From JANNWF01 sp052390415 (GTDB lineage: Bacteria; Pseudomonadota; Gammaproteobacteria; Xanthomonadales; Xanthomonadaceae): DNA of 43,209 nt. The stretch covers positions 1-43,209 of the forward strand of contig JBQTGY010000001.1 in the NCBI GenBank assembly GCA_052390415.1. Direction: 5' to 3'. Of the stretch, positions 1 to 7,913 are shown piece after piece. The notes below the pieces were generated by a model. That model did not search any database and had not been told where the DNA came from. It worked only from the letters and a program-made list of their open reading frames with translations. Each line of letters begins with the position of its first letter. Position 1 is the stretch's first letter. Made by a program: the position numbers and the translations under genes.

Positions 1-381
1 AAGGATAGCCCGGGGCGCTTGAGTTCACAGCGAGGTTGGCCGTGTTGCCGGTTCAAGACTTTTGGAAGCGTGGTGACAGCTTCGGGGAACGGCATGTGGC
101 TGGTTGCGAATGGCCCGCTGACGCAACTAGAAAAGCAGCCGAGCACGGTCACTCTGCGCGTAACGCGAACTTACTCCGCTGCTTTTCAAATCCATCGCAG
201 AAGCAGCCGAGCAAGTTCGCGCGCGGCGCGCGCGCCTTCGCTTCGCTCCGTCGGCTCTACCGAAGCGCGCAGGGCGCACGGGTTCTGGTGGAGCGGACCG
301 AGCTTAGCGGAGGTCTACACCCACCTCGCGCGCGATTGCTTTGCTGCCTTCAGCGTTGAGCTTTGAGCCCCGCTGCTGCGT
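1..381. other. No supported gene; intergenic with an inverted repeat
   Basis: No open frame here resembles a known protein. The frames that exist are short and run through low-complexity, GC-rich DNA (for example the GCGCGCGG-type run near 218-232). An imperfect inverted repeat pairs GAAAAGCAGCCGAG (130-143) with CTCCGCTGCTTTTC (174-187), one mismatch over 14 bases. AGCAGCCGAGCA also recurs directly at about 134 and 203. The stretch lies downstream of pbpC and may hold its transcript end, but no T-tract hairpin is evident. Confidence 0.4.
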
Positions 382-2781
382 CTAAGGCACCACCTCAACC
401 GCAACCCGTCCATAGGCCCCACGCGCATCCAGCGCAAGCATTACCAACGGCCCAGGTTGTCCGATGGCCAAGTGCAGAACAGCGTTACGTTCGGTTTGAC
501 CAACCAACTTGCCATTGGCAAGCCAACGGACTTCGCCCTGCGCGCCCAAGGCGCGCAACTCAAGTTGCAGGGGGCGCTCGCTGTTGGAGGGTCGGCGTAT
601 ACGACTGCCGTCGATGGCGCCGGTGATCCGCAGTTGTGCGCTCGGCGTGGCGCTCTCGGAGCAGTCGGAGGCAAGCGGTGGCAAGCGCTGACTCTCGCGC
701 TCGCTCTGCGAAAGCCAAGGCTGGGTCAAGGTCGGCCAGCGGGCGATCTGGATCAACTCGCGTGTGTGCTCTTCGCGGCATGCTTGGTTGACCCTGAGCC
801 CCGTCTGTCGATCTCGCTGATAACGCAGATACGGGTCCAGCGTGGCCTCGTCCTTGCGGGCCAAGGTGGGCGGCAGGCTGGCATCAAGCACGACGGCTTC
901 AAGCTTGCGTGCGCAATGCGCACTCTGTGTCTCGATCGCATCGCGACCCAGTGGCCAACAGATCTCGCGCGTGCTGACGTTTTGCGGGCGTGGCGATGGA
1001 TCGGCACGTAACTCACGTGGCAGCGAGTCAGCGATGGCCAACAGCAGCGGCAGTGCGCTGATGGCGCCGTAATGGCCGGGTGAAGGTGTTCCATCCGGCC
1101 GTCCAACCCACACGCCGATGCTGGCACCCGCGCTGCTGCCAATCGCCCACGCGTCACGAAAGCCATAACTGGTTCCGGTTTTCCACGCCAAGGCGGGTCG
1201 GCTGGAGGTGTCAAAGCGATCTGCTGCCTCACCGGGTCGCGGCGCGTTATGCAGTATGTCTCGCACGATCCAGGCCGCACCTGCGGACAACAAGGTGCGC
1301 GGAGTCGCATCGTTGTCAGGCGTCAGTCGCAAAGGCGCGGTGATGCCATCGGATTGCAGCGAGGCGAAGGCGGCCACCAGATCTTCCAAGCGTGCTTCGG
1401 TGCCACCGAGAATCATGGCCAGGTTCGGCCGCGCTCCCGCTGGCAGGCGCAAGGGCAGGCCCGCATGCGCCAGCCGCGCGGCAAAGCGTTCGGGTCCCAG
1501 CGCTTGCAACAATGCAACGGCCGGCACATTCAACGATTGCTGCAAGGCGCGGGTGGCATCAACCGGACCGCGATAGCGACCATCGAAATTGCCAGGCATG
1601 TAGCCGTCGAATTCCTGCGGCGCATCCACCAGCAGACTTCGGCTGTGGATCAGACCATCATCAATGGCGAGGCCATACAAAAACGGTTTCAGCGTGGATC
1701 CGGGTGAGCGCCAAGCGGTCACCATGTCGAGATGGCCAAAACGTTCGCCATCGGCGAATCGACCGGCACCGACATAGGCACGGATTTCCAGCGTGCGGGT
1801 ATCTGCGACCAGCACCGCTGCCGAGCTGCGTGGGGGCAGCGTGGCTACCCACGCGCCAACACGTTCTTCCAGGCGGCGCTGCAACTCGGCATCCAGCGTG
1901 CTTTGAATGCGACGTTGATTGGGAAAGCTATCGCGCAAGCGTTGTGCCGCCAGCGCGGCGATAACTGGCGGCCGCAATTGCCGCGCGATGACTGGCTCCT
2001 CACGCGCTTCGGCGATCTTGCGGGCGTCCCAGATCTGATGGACCGCCAAACGATCCAACACTTTGTCGCGCGCGCGCCGTGCGGCGTCGGCATGTCGATC
2101 CGGCCGCAACCGACTCGGTGCTTGCGGCAACACGGCGAGCAGGGCGGCTTCGGCGGCAGAAATCCGCGCCAACGGCTTGCCGAAATAGCCATAACTCGCC
2201 GCCTGCGCGCCTTCCAGGGTGCCGCCAAATGGCGCGTAATTCACGTACAGAGCGAGGATCTGATCCTTGTCGAGATGCCACTCGAGTTGCAAAGCGCGCA
2301 AGGCCTGTCGCAACTTGCCTAACAGCGAGCGCGGCGTCGGGTCGATCAAGCGTGCGACCTGCATGGTCAGGGTTGAAGCACCGGACACGATCCGGCGATA
2401 GCGAATGGCTTGCCAACTTGCCCGCAGCAAGGCCAGCGGGTCGATGCCGACGTGATGGCGAAACCGTCGATCTTCGAAATGCAGCAGCGCTTGCAGATAG
2501 TCGCTTGGCACTTCGCTCACTGTGAGCGGATACCGCCACACGCCACGCGCGTCGGCGAACGCACGCAGGGGTTCACCATCGCGCGCCAGCACGACGGTGG
2601 CGGCGTCGCGATTGAGGTTGGGTAGCGGCAGTGGAAACATGCGATCAAGGATCAGCGCGAGTGCGACCAAGGTGACCGCAAACGCGCCGATTGTTCGAGC
2701 AGCGGGACGCAGCAGCGCGCGGCGCAGCGACACCATGAGGTGATGCATTCGCGAACGACCGTTGACCGCAACGCCTTTCAT
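382..2781 (-). CDS. pbpC: Penicillin-binding protein 1C
   Basis: Bifunctional class A PBP of the 1C type: an inner-membrane glycosyltransferase and transpeptidase acting on peptidoglycan in the periplasm. Reading from the N-terminus (799 aa): a membrane anchor at about 29-49; GT51 domain with EDRRFRHHVGID at 103-115 and the SGASTLTMQ block at 133-141; transpeptidase domain with SxxK as STLK (362-365), SxN as SLN (416-418) and KTG (534-536); then a C-terminal region matching the PBP1C-specific domain. Length fits the family (E. coli PbpC about 770 aa). The start is uncertain: Met12 and Met16 are alternatives and no strong Shine-Dalgarno precedes any of them. The alpha-2-macroglobulin gene (yfhM) that often neighbours pbpC is not seen on the upstream side; what lies beyond the window edge is unknown. 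Confidence 0.95.
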   Translation of the reverse strand: MKGVAVNGRSRMHHLMVSLRRALLRPAARTIGAFAVTLVALALILDRMFPLPLPNLNRDAATVVLARDGEPLRAFADARGVWRYPLTVSEVPSDYLQALLHFEDRRFRHHVGIDPLALLRASWQAIRYRRIVSGASTLTMQVARLIDPTPRSLLGKLRQALRALQLEWHLDKDQILALYVNYAPFGGTLEGAQAASYGYFGKPLARISAAEAALLAVLPQAPSRLRPDRHADAARRARDKVLDRLAVHQIWDARKIAEAREEPVIARQLRPPVIAALAAQRLRDSFPNQRRIQSTLDAELQRRLEERVGAWVATLPPRSSAAVLVADTRTLEIRAYVGAGRFADGERFGHLDMVTAWRSPGSTLKPFLYGLAIDDGLIHSRSLLVDAPQEFDGYMPGNFDGRYRGPVDATRALQQSLNVPAVALLQALGPERFAARLAHAGLPLRLPAGARPNLAMILGGTEARLEDLVAAFASLQSDGITAPLRLTPDNDATPRTLLSAGAAWIVRDILHNAPRPGEAADRFDTSSRPALAWKTGTSYGFRDAWAIGSSAGASIGVWVGRPDGTPSPGHYGAISALPLLLAIADSLPRELRADPSPRPQNVSTREICWPLGRDAIETQSAHCARKLEAVVLDASLPPTLARKDEATLDPYLRYQRDRQTGLRVNQACREEHTRELIQIARWPTLTQPWLSQSERESQRLPPLASDCSESATPSAQLRITGAIDGSRIRRPSNSERPLQLELRALGAQGEVRWLANGKLVGQTERNAVLHLAIGQPGPLVMLALDARGAYGRVAVEVVP

Positions 2782-2787
2782 GTCAGC

Positions 2788-2935
2788 ACGTCATTCCGGC
2801 AAATGCCCAATGACAGTCACGCAAGCGTGGAGATCCCGCTTCGTCATTTCCGCGCAGGCGGGAATCCAGAGCTTGGGTTCGATGGCCAAGTATGCAGACG
2901 CATTGGGTCCTCGCCTGCGCAGGGATGACAAATTT
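2788..2935. repeat. Intergenic inverted repeat of the TCATTCCCGCG..CGGGAAT type
   Basis: Between pbpC and the GST-like gene lies CGTCATTtCCGCGCAGGCGGGAAT (about 2844-2868), followed by a partly complementary CCTGCGCAGGGATGAC (about 2914-2930). A related piece, CGTCATTCCGGCAAATGCC, sits at 2788-2806. Such dispersed repeats are common in proteobacterial intergenic DNA. Related fragments occur in this window at 6540-6562 and 32763-32782. Confidence 0.6.
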
Positions 2936-2962
2936 TCATTCTGCGCCAGTGAGCGATTACCC

Positions 2963-3589
2963 TCACGCCCACTCAGTCAAACCTTCGCGCGCGTACAACT
3001 TGGCGAAGGAGGGACGCGCCTTCATGCGCGCGGCCAAACCAGCCAGATGCGGAAATTCGGTCGCCGGTTTCGGCATGTTGCGTGACCAGCGCATCAGCAT
3101 GGTGAGCAGGAAGTCGGCGGCGCTGACGGATTCACCCAGCAAGTAAGAGCGACCATCGGCCAAATCGGCATCGAAGCGCGCAAAGCAGGCTTCGATCTGC
3201 TGCTGCACAGCGCCGCGCAGCGCGGCCGCGTCGGTCGCATCACTGACGGCGTCGGCGTAAAACCAGCGTCGAAATGCCGGCTGCAAACCGTTGGCACAGC
3301 GCACGATGGCTTCGTAATAACGCGCGCGGTCGGCGCTGCCCAAGGCCGGAGCCATGCCCGGTTGAGAGTCGGCCAGGTGCATGACCAGCGCGGCGGTCTC
3401 CGCATGCGCGGTGCCGTCGATCATCAGCGTGGGAACCACGCCGGCCGGGTTGATTGACAAATACGCGGGCTGCTTGTGCTCGCCGGCAGCCAGATCGAGT
3501 TGCCTCAGCTGATGCGGAATATCGAGCTCGATCAGCAGCCAATGGACGACCAGGCTGGCCGCGCCAGGGGAGAAATACAGGATATGCAT
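2963..3589 (-). CDS. Glutathione S-transferase family protein
   Basis: 208-aa cytosolic GST-fold protein that probably conjugates or reduces a small substrate with glutathione; the substrate cannot be told. The N-terminal thioredoxin-like domain (about 1-80) opens with MHILYFSPGAAS, has NPAGVVPTL (about 48-56, the cis-Pro region that binds glutathione) and AETAALVMHLAD (the conserved E[ST]xAI-type segment). The all-helical C-terminal domain follows, with the SAADFLLTML motif (around 156) that caps the GST helix bundle. The start is supported by GGAG six bases upstream of the ATG. It is on the same strand as the SDR gene upstream (75 bp gap to 3664), so co-transcription is possible. Confidence 0.88.
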   Translation of the reverse strand: MHILYFSPGAASLVVHWLLIELDIPHQLRQLDLAAGEHKQPAYLSINPAGVVPTLMIDGTAHAETAALVMHLADSQPGMAPALGSADRARYYEAIVRCANGLQPAFRRWFYADAVSDATDAAALRGAVQQQIEACFARFDADLADGRSYLLGESVSAADFLLTMLMRWSRNMPKPATEFPHLAGLAARMKARPSFAKLYAREGLTEWA

Positions 3590-3663
3590 GCGGGGCTCCG
3601 AAGAACGAATGCGGACAGGTGGGGCGGGAAATCCCGCGCCACTTTACCCCAGGGCCATGCGGA

Positions 3664-4473
3664 CTATTGCGACGTCCACCCACCATCCACCGGCAGCGCC
3701 ACACCCGTCATGTTGTGCATTTCCGGTCGACACAACCAGACGCAGGTGCTGGCGATTTCTTCCGGCAAGGACGTGCGCTGGCTGGGCTGTTTCTCGCGCA
3801 GCATGTCGCGGATGCCTTGCTCGCGGTCGCCGCCGACCGCTGCTGCACGCAGCGCGATCTGCGGTTCGATCAACGGCGTCTCCACCCAGCCCGGACACAC
3901 GCAATTCACCGTGACGCCACCGGTTTCGCGGGAGCCAGACGCGGCGTATTCGAGCGCCGCGACCTTGCTGAGGCCGATCATTCCGAATTTGCTGGCGACG
4001 TAGGGCGCCTTGTTGATCGATGCGACCAGGCCGTGCACCGAAGCGATGTTCAGAATTCGACCGTAGCCGCGACTGCCCATTCCGGGCAGGGTCAGGCGCA
4101 TGGTGTGGAAGGCGGCACTCAGATTGACCGCAATCAGTGCGTCCCAGCGTTCGGTCGGCATTTCCGAGATCGGGACCGCGTGTTGCATGCCTGCGCAATT
4201 GACCACGATGTCGATGGGCGCCAAGACATTGGCCGCCTCCATCATCGCCTCGATGGCGTTGGGCTGGCGCAGGTCGGCATCGAAATACATGACAGGCGCT
4301 CCGCCTGCCGCCGCGATGTCGGATCTGGCTTGCTCGATCTGCTCGGCCGAACCAAAGCCGTTGAACGACACCCGCGCGCCCGCGGCACTCAGCGCGCGCG
4401 CGATGGCGAGCCCGAGTCCAGACGTTTCGACGGTCACCAGCGCGTGGCGATTGGCAAGAAACCGAACACTCAC
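3664..4473 (-). CDS. bdhA: 3-hydroxybutyrate dehydrogenase-like short-chain dehydrogenase
   Basis: SDR of about 269 aa. Residues typical of D-3-hydroxybutyrate dehydrogenase are GMQHAVPISEMPTERWDALIAVNL, the SVHGLVAS block, YVASK (active-site Tyr/Lys) and VCPGWVETPL. The reaction would be 3-hydroxybutyrate + NAD+ to acetoacetate, the step after PHB oligomer hydrolysis, and a 3HB-oligomer hydrolase is encoded divergently next door. A GTG start at 4473 is chosen because AAGGG lies seven bases upstream; an upstream GTG at 4509 would add 12 residues. Odd point: the cofactor loop reads VTVETSGLG where the family has VTGxTSGIG, so the first glycine of TGxxxGxG is Val (GTC instead of GGC). The usual NNAG is NCAG. 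Family assignment is firm; activity is less certain. Confidence 0.82.
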   Translation of the reverse strand: MSVRFLANRHALVTVETSGLGLAIARALSAAGARVSFNGFGSAEQIEQARSDIAAAGGAPVMYFDADLRQPNAIEAMMEAANVLAPIDIVVNCAGMQHAVPISEMPTERWDALIAVNLSAAFHTMRLTLPGMGSRGYGRILNIASVHGLVASINKAPYVASKFGMIGLSKVAALEYAASGSRETGGVTVNCVCPGWVETPLIEPQIALRAAAVGGDREQGIRDMLREKQPSQRTSLPEEIASTCVWLCRPEMHNMTGVALPVDGGWTSQ

Positions 4474-4585
4474 GCTAAGGCCCTTGATGGCGGGTGGCGG
4501 GGCCGTCACGTTAGCAGCGATTGCCGGTGTGGGCGACGTACCAAGGTACGATGAATTCAGCGCGTCACTTGGCTAGGGTGTTGAG

Positions 4586-6490
4586 ATGAAAAAATCTCTA
4601 ACGATTTGTGGCTCTGCCTGTTCACCGATCCGCTTGGCGCTTAGTCTGGCGGTGACCCTGCTGACGGCCTGTGCCGTTTCCCCGCAGCGCGCGGCAAAAA
4701 ATGAACCTGTCTTGATTTCCACCGAACCGACTCAGACACCTTTCAGCAGCGAGGTTCGGGTCAGCGAACATCGCGGCAGCGACGATTTGCTCAGCGCCGG
4801 CTTGGGCTTGAGTGGATTGCGTGTGGCCACGCCACCCAGCGTGGCAGATGCCAACGTCCCCACATCCTCGGAATTGAGGCGGCGCGCGCTTTGGAGCAAC
4901 TGGCGAGGCATCGCCGACCTGTCGCCGGCGGGTGGTTATGGTGACGTGTATGGCGGTGTTCCGAATGTGCCTGGGCGAGAGTTCCACACCTTCATGCGCC
5001 TCCCCGCAGCCAAGTCACCGCATCGGGTGATGTTGCAATTGCCAGATGCGTTCGATGCGGGTGCCCGTTGTTTGCTGGTCACCGCATCCAGCGGTTCACG
5101 CGGCATCTATGGAGCAATCGCGGTAGCGGGTGCCTGGGGCCTGCCGCGCGGCTGTGCAGTGGTTTATACGGACAAGGGCGGGGGCACCGATCTGTTCGAT
5201 GCGGCCAGCGGCGAGGGCCCCGGTCTGGATGGGCGGCTGACATCCGACCCCGCCCTGATGGCTTTCCATGCCGAGCACGGCAAGGCTTCGCCAGGCGCCG
5301 GTTACGCAGTTGGCTACAAACATGCGAATTCGCAGGACAACCCCGAGGCGAATTGGGGAAATCACCTGTATCAGGCGACCGAGTTCGCGCTGCAACAATT
5401 GAATCTGGCCTTGCCCGCGCAAGCTCCGTTCACGATGGACAACACCCGCATCATCGCGGTGGGATTGTCCAACGCCGGTGGTGCGGTGTTGCGAGCCGCC
5501 GAGCGTGACGCCGAGTGGTTGGATGGCGTGGTGGCGGTGGCTCCCAATGTACTGCCGGGAGAGGGCGGTCGCCCACTGTTTGACTACGCCACCGACGCCG
5601 CGTTGTGGATGACGTGTGCGCAGGCGGCCAAGCCGCTCGCCAACGCGCCTATGCCGTTTCCAATGGCGGTGATTGCGGCGCAGCGCGAGGCTGCCTGCGC
5701 CGCGCTGGTAGCCGCAGGCATGGTCGGCAGCCCGCAAGCGGCCGCCGATGAGGCCTACCAGCACCTGCGCGGCAAAGGTTGGTCCGATGCGGCGCTTGGG
5801 GCGGGCATGCTCAGTACCGCGTTTGATCTTTGGCGCGGCGTGGGCGTGACCTATGCCTCCGCTTACGGTCGCTACGCACTCGATCAGTTGCCGTGCGACT
5901 TCGCATTCGCTGCCGTCGATGCGACAGGAGCCGCACGCGCGGCAAGCGTCGCAGAGCGCTCACTCTGGTGGAGCGACGGCCCGGGCATTGCCCCTAGCGG
6001 TGGTGTGCAGATTGTTGGCGGCAATCCCGACCTGTCTGCATTTGAACGCTTGCAATGCCTGCGCGATCTTTATCAAGGCGACCACGCGGCGTCGCAGCAT
6101 GTGCGTGCCGGTATCGAAGCGACCCGTGCCAGACTGCCGCGGGCCGATTTGCCCATTCTGCTGGTGCACGGTGTGGACGACGGACTGGTGCCGGAAGCCT
6201 TCAGCGGCGGTGCCTACGTCGACTGGGTGCGCCGCGCGGGCGATTTCCCAATCAGCCACTGGCGCGTCAACCGCGCACAACACTTCGACGCGTTTCTTGC
6301 ATTGCCTGCGTTCGGCAGCCGGTACGTGCCGCTGCTGCCGTATGCGTATGCGGGTCTGGATGCGATGTGGCAGCAGCTGGAAGCGGGCACTGACATTGCT
6401 GATGCGACCTTTCAACCGACGCTGCGTGGCATGAGCCAGGAACAAGTCAAGACGCTGTCGCGTAGTGATCTGGGATTGGATGGCGGCTAG
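4586..6490 (+). CDS. D-(-)-3-hydroxybutyrate oligomer hydrolase, lipoprotein
   Basis: 634-aa protein of the 3HB-oligomer hydrolase family (alpha/beta-hydrolase-like), which cleaves soluble 3-hydroxybutyrate oligomers released by PHB depolymerase into monomers. The N-terminus is a lipoprotein-type signal, a basic start then a hydrophobic run ending LLTAC with Cys29 as the likely lipidated residue, so it should be membrane-anchored outside the cytoplasm. Family blocks include RRRALWSNWRGIADLSPAGG (98-117), ASSGSRGIYGAI (167-178) and AVGLSNAGGA with the likely nucleophile Ser295. Near the C-terminus LVHGVDDGLVPEAFS and RAQHFDAF supply Asp/His candidates. It is divergent from the bdhA-like gene across about 110 bp, which fits co-regulated PHB use. 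GGGTGTTGAG just before the ATG is only a weak ribosome-binding site. Confidence 0.9.
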   Translation: MKKSLTICGSACSPIRLALSLAVTLLTACAVSPQRAAKNEPVLISTEPTQTPFSSEVRVSEHRGSDDLLSAGLGLSGLRVATPPSVADANVPTSSELRRRALWSNWRGIADLSPAGGYGDVYGGVPNVPGREFHTFMRLPAAKSPHRVMLQLPDAFDAGARCLLVTASSGSRGIYGAIAVAGAWGLPRGCAVVYTDKGGGTDLFDAASGEGPGLDGRLTSDPALMAFHAEHGKASPGAGYAVGYKHANSQDNPEANWGNHLYQATEFALQQLNLALPAQAPFTMDNTRIIAVGLSNAGGAVLRAAERDAEWLDGVVAVAPNVLPGEGGRPLFDYATDAALWMTCAQAAKPLANAPMPFPMAVIAAQREAACAALVAAGMVGSPQAAADEAYQHLRGKGWSDAALGAGMLSTAFDLWRGVGVTYASAYGRYALDQLPCDFAFAAVDATGAARAASVAERSLWWSDGPGIAPSGGVQIVGGNPDLSAFERLQCLRDLYQGDHAASQHVRAGIEATRARLPRADLPILLVHGVDDGLVPEAFSGGAYVDWVRRAGDFPISHWRVNRAQHFDAFLALPAFGSRYVPLLPYAYAGLDAMWQQLEAGTDIADATFQPTLRGMSQEQVKTLSRSDLGLDGG

Positions 6491-6636
6491 ACGACGCTTG
6501 TAATCTGCGCCAGAAAGTGCGGCAACCTTCCCAACCTGGGATTCCCGCGTAGGCGGGAATCCAGAACAACCCGGAATCCCGACTCTTTCCCGCTTGAGGA
6601 AGGGGCGGGAGCTTGACTAGGCGGTAGGCTACGCGC
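6491..6636. repeat. Intergenic repeat GATTCCCGCGTAGGCGGGAATC
   Basis: Between the oligomer hydrolase and a small minus-strand gene. A near-perfect palindrome GATTCCCGCgtaGGCGGGAATC lies at about 6540-6561, followed by CCGGAATCCCGAC. It belongs to the same dispersed family as 2844-2868. It could act as a transcript-end structure between the two convergent genes; no T-tract follows it. Confidence 0.5.
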
Positions 6637-6876
6637 CTACAAATTCTTGCCGCTCTCCCAGCCCTTTGCCACTGGCCGGCGATCCTTCTTCACTCGACGC
6701 TCTTTTGCCGCGGGCACGCTGCCGATGGCAGCCTTGTTCTTGCGGCGTTCTTCCTTGCTGCGGGCGTCGGTATTGAATTTTGCCTTGCCAGTGACGGGGC
6801 CCACGGGCATCTCGCCATGCTTGGGCTCCAACGTCCAATCAAGCATTGACAGCTCTGGCTTATCGTTTGTCGGCAT
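6637..6876 (-). CDS. Small basic hypothetical protein (79 aa)
   Basis: Short protein I do not recognise. It starts MPTNDKPELSMLDW and its second half is strongly basic (KEERRKNK, KERRVKKDRR), suggesting a disordered or nucleic-acid-binding tail. The start is supported by GGGAG seven bases upstream of the ATG at 6876. It lies 160 bp downstream of xdhC on the same strand. The open frame continues upstream past 6876, but that part overlaps xdhC and looks like shadow sequence. No signal peptide or membrane segment. Confidence 0.55.
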   Translation of the reverse strand: MPTNDKPELSMLDWTLEPKHGEMPVGPVTGKAKFNTDARSKEERRKNKAAIGSVPAAKERRVKKDRRPVAKGWESGKNL

Positions 6877-7036
6877 AGAAAGCTCCCGAATCCAAGCGTG
6901 CGTGAATACGAACACGGCAACACCGACCAAACGCAGGGTTTGGCCGGCGGCAAATCCATGGACATCGCTGCAAGCAGAAGGCGCAGCCAATCCAGCCAAG
7001 CTGCCTTCACGCGGTCTCGACGCCGGGACGCGCCGA

Positions 7037-7903
7037 TTATCTGCCCAACGCGCGGCGTTTTTCCACCAGCTGGGCGAGGATGCTGATGGCGATCTCGTGC
7101 GGTGTCTGGGCGTCGATTTCGATCCCGACTGGAGCCCGCAAGTCAGCCAACGCCTGCGCGTGCTCCGGCAGCGCAGCCAACACTTGAGCAATCCGTTTGC
7201 CACTGCCCATCATGCCGATGAAGGCAGGCGGCCTTTCGCACAACACTCGCAAAGCGGCGACATCGCAGTGGAAGTCACGGTTGAGGCAGACCGCGAAAAG
7301 TAGCCTTTGGGTGTCGAGTGCCAATGCCAGGTGTCTGCAATCGCCGCCCAGCGTCTGCGCATGGGTGAAATTTGTCAGCTCGGTGCAACGCTCGTCATAC
7401 ACCCAGATGTCGAATTCGAGGTAGCGAGCGATATCGTGCAGGGCCAGCCCGCAGTGACCCGCGCCGATGATCAGCAGACGCACGTCGGGTTCGATGACTT
7501 GGCTCTCGTCACCGGCGATGCTTTCGGCACTGAGGCTGACTGTTTGTCCCATCTGCAAGGTGGCTGCGACGCTGGCCGCCAGCTCAGCATCTTCGTGACC
7601 AGCCCAGCGCCGCAGGCCGATCCGCATGCGACCACCGCAGATGCCTGCCGCACCCTCGCGCCCGGTCAGATCGATCTCGACTTCGCTGCGGGATCCATGA
7701 CTCGAAAGCAGCAAATGTGCCGCCGCGATCACTTGCGCTTCGGCCAAGCCGCCGCCGACGCTTCCGGAGCGTTGCCCATCGGCGATCAGCATGCGACTGC
7801 CACCTTTACGTGGCGTTGCACCACGCGTCTCGAGCACACTGGCCAATACCACTGGCTGATGCGATAGCCAATCGCGCAGGAGGGCGAACAGGCGTTCGCT
7901 CAT
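7037..7903 (-). CDS. xdhC: Xanthine dehydrogenase accessory protein XdhC
   Basis: 288-aa XdhC-family protein, which binds molybdenum cofactor and delivers it, sulfurated, to xanthine dehydrogenase in the cytosol. The N-terminal XdhC/CoxI domain has the typical VLETRGATPRKGGSRML and GSVGGGLAEAQV blocks. The C-terminal Rossmann-like domain has LLIIGAGHCGLAL followed by PPAFIGMMGSGKR and GIEIDAQTPHEIAISILAQ. The ATG at 7903 lies 10 bases past the xdhB stop, so it is the last gene of a coupled xdhABC operon. A longer reading to 8026 exists but would run into xdhB. Confidence 0.93.
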   Translation of the reverse strand: MSERLFALLRDWLSHQPVVLASVLETRGATPRKGGSRMLIADGQRSGSVGGGLAEAQVIAAAHLLLSSHGSRSEVEIDLTGREGAAGICGGRMRIGLRRWAGHEDAELAASVAATLQMGQTVSLSAESIAGDESQVIEPDVRLLIIGAGHCGLALHDIARYLEFDIWVYDERCTELTNFTHAQTLGGDCRHLALALDTQRLLFAVCLNRDFHCDVAALRVLCERPPAFIGMMGSGKRIAQVLAALPEHAQALADLRAPVGIEIDAQTPHEIAISILAQLVEKRRALGR

Positions 7904-7913
7904 GCTGGCTGGC

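Noticed and set aside
36..359. Short plus-strand ORF before pbpC
   Set aside because: Cys/Arg/Ala-rich sequence without family resemblance or ribosome-binding site; overlapping frames are equally open.
457..2322. Several plus-strand open frames inside pbpC
   Set aside because: All are opposite the PBP1C coding frame, which has the full set of GT51 and transpeptidase motifs.
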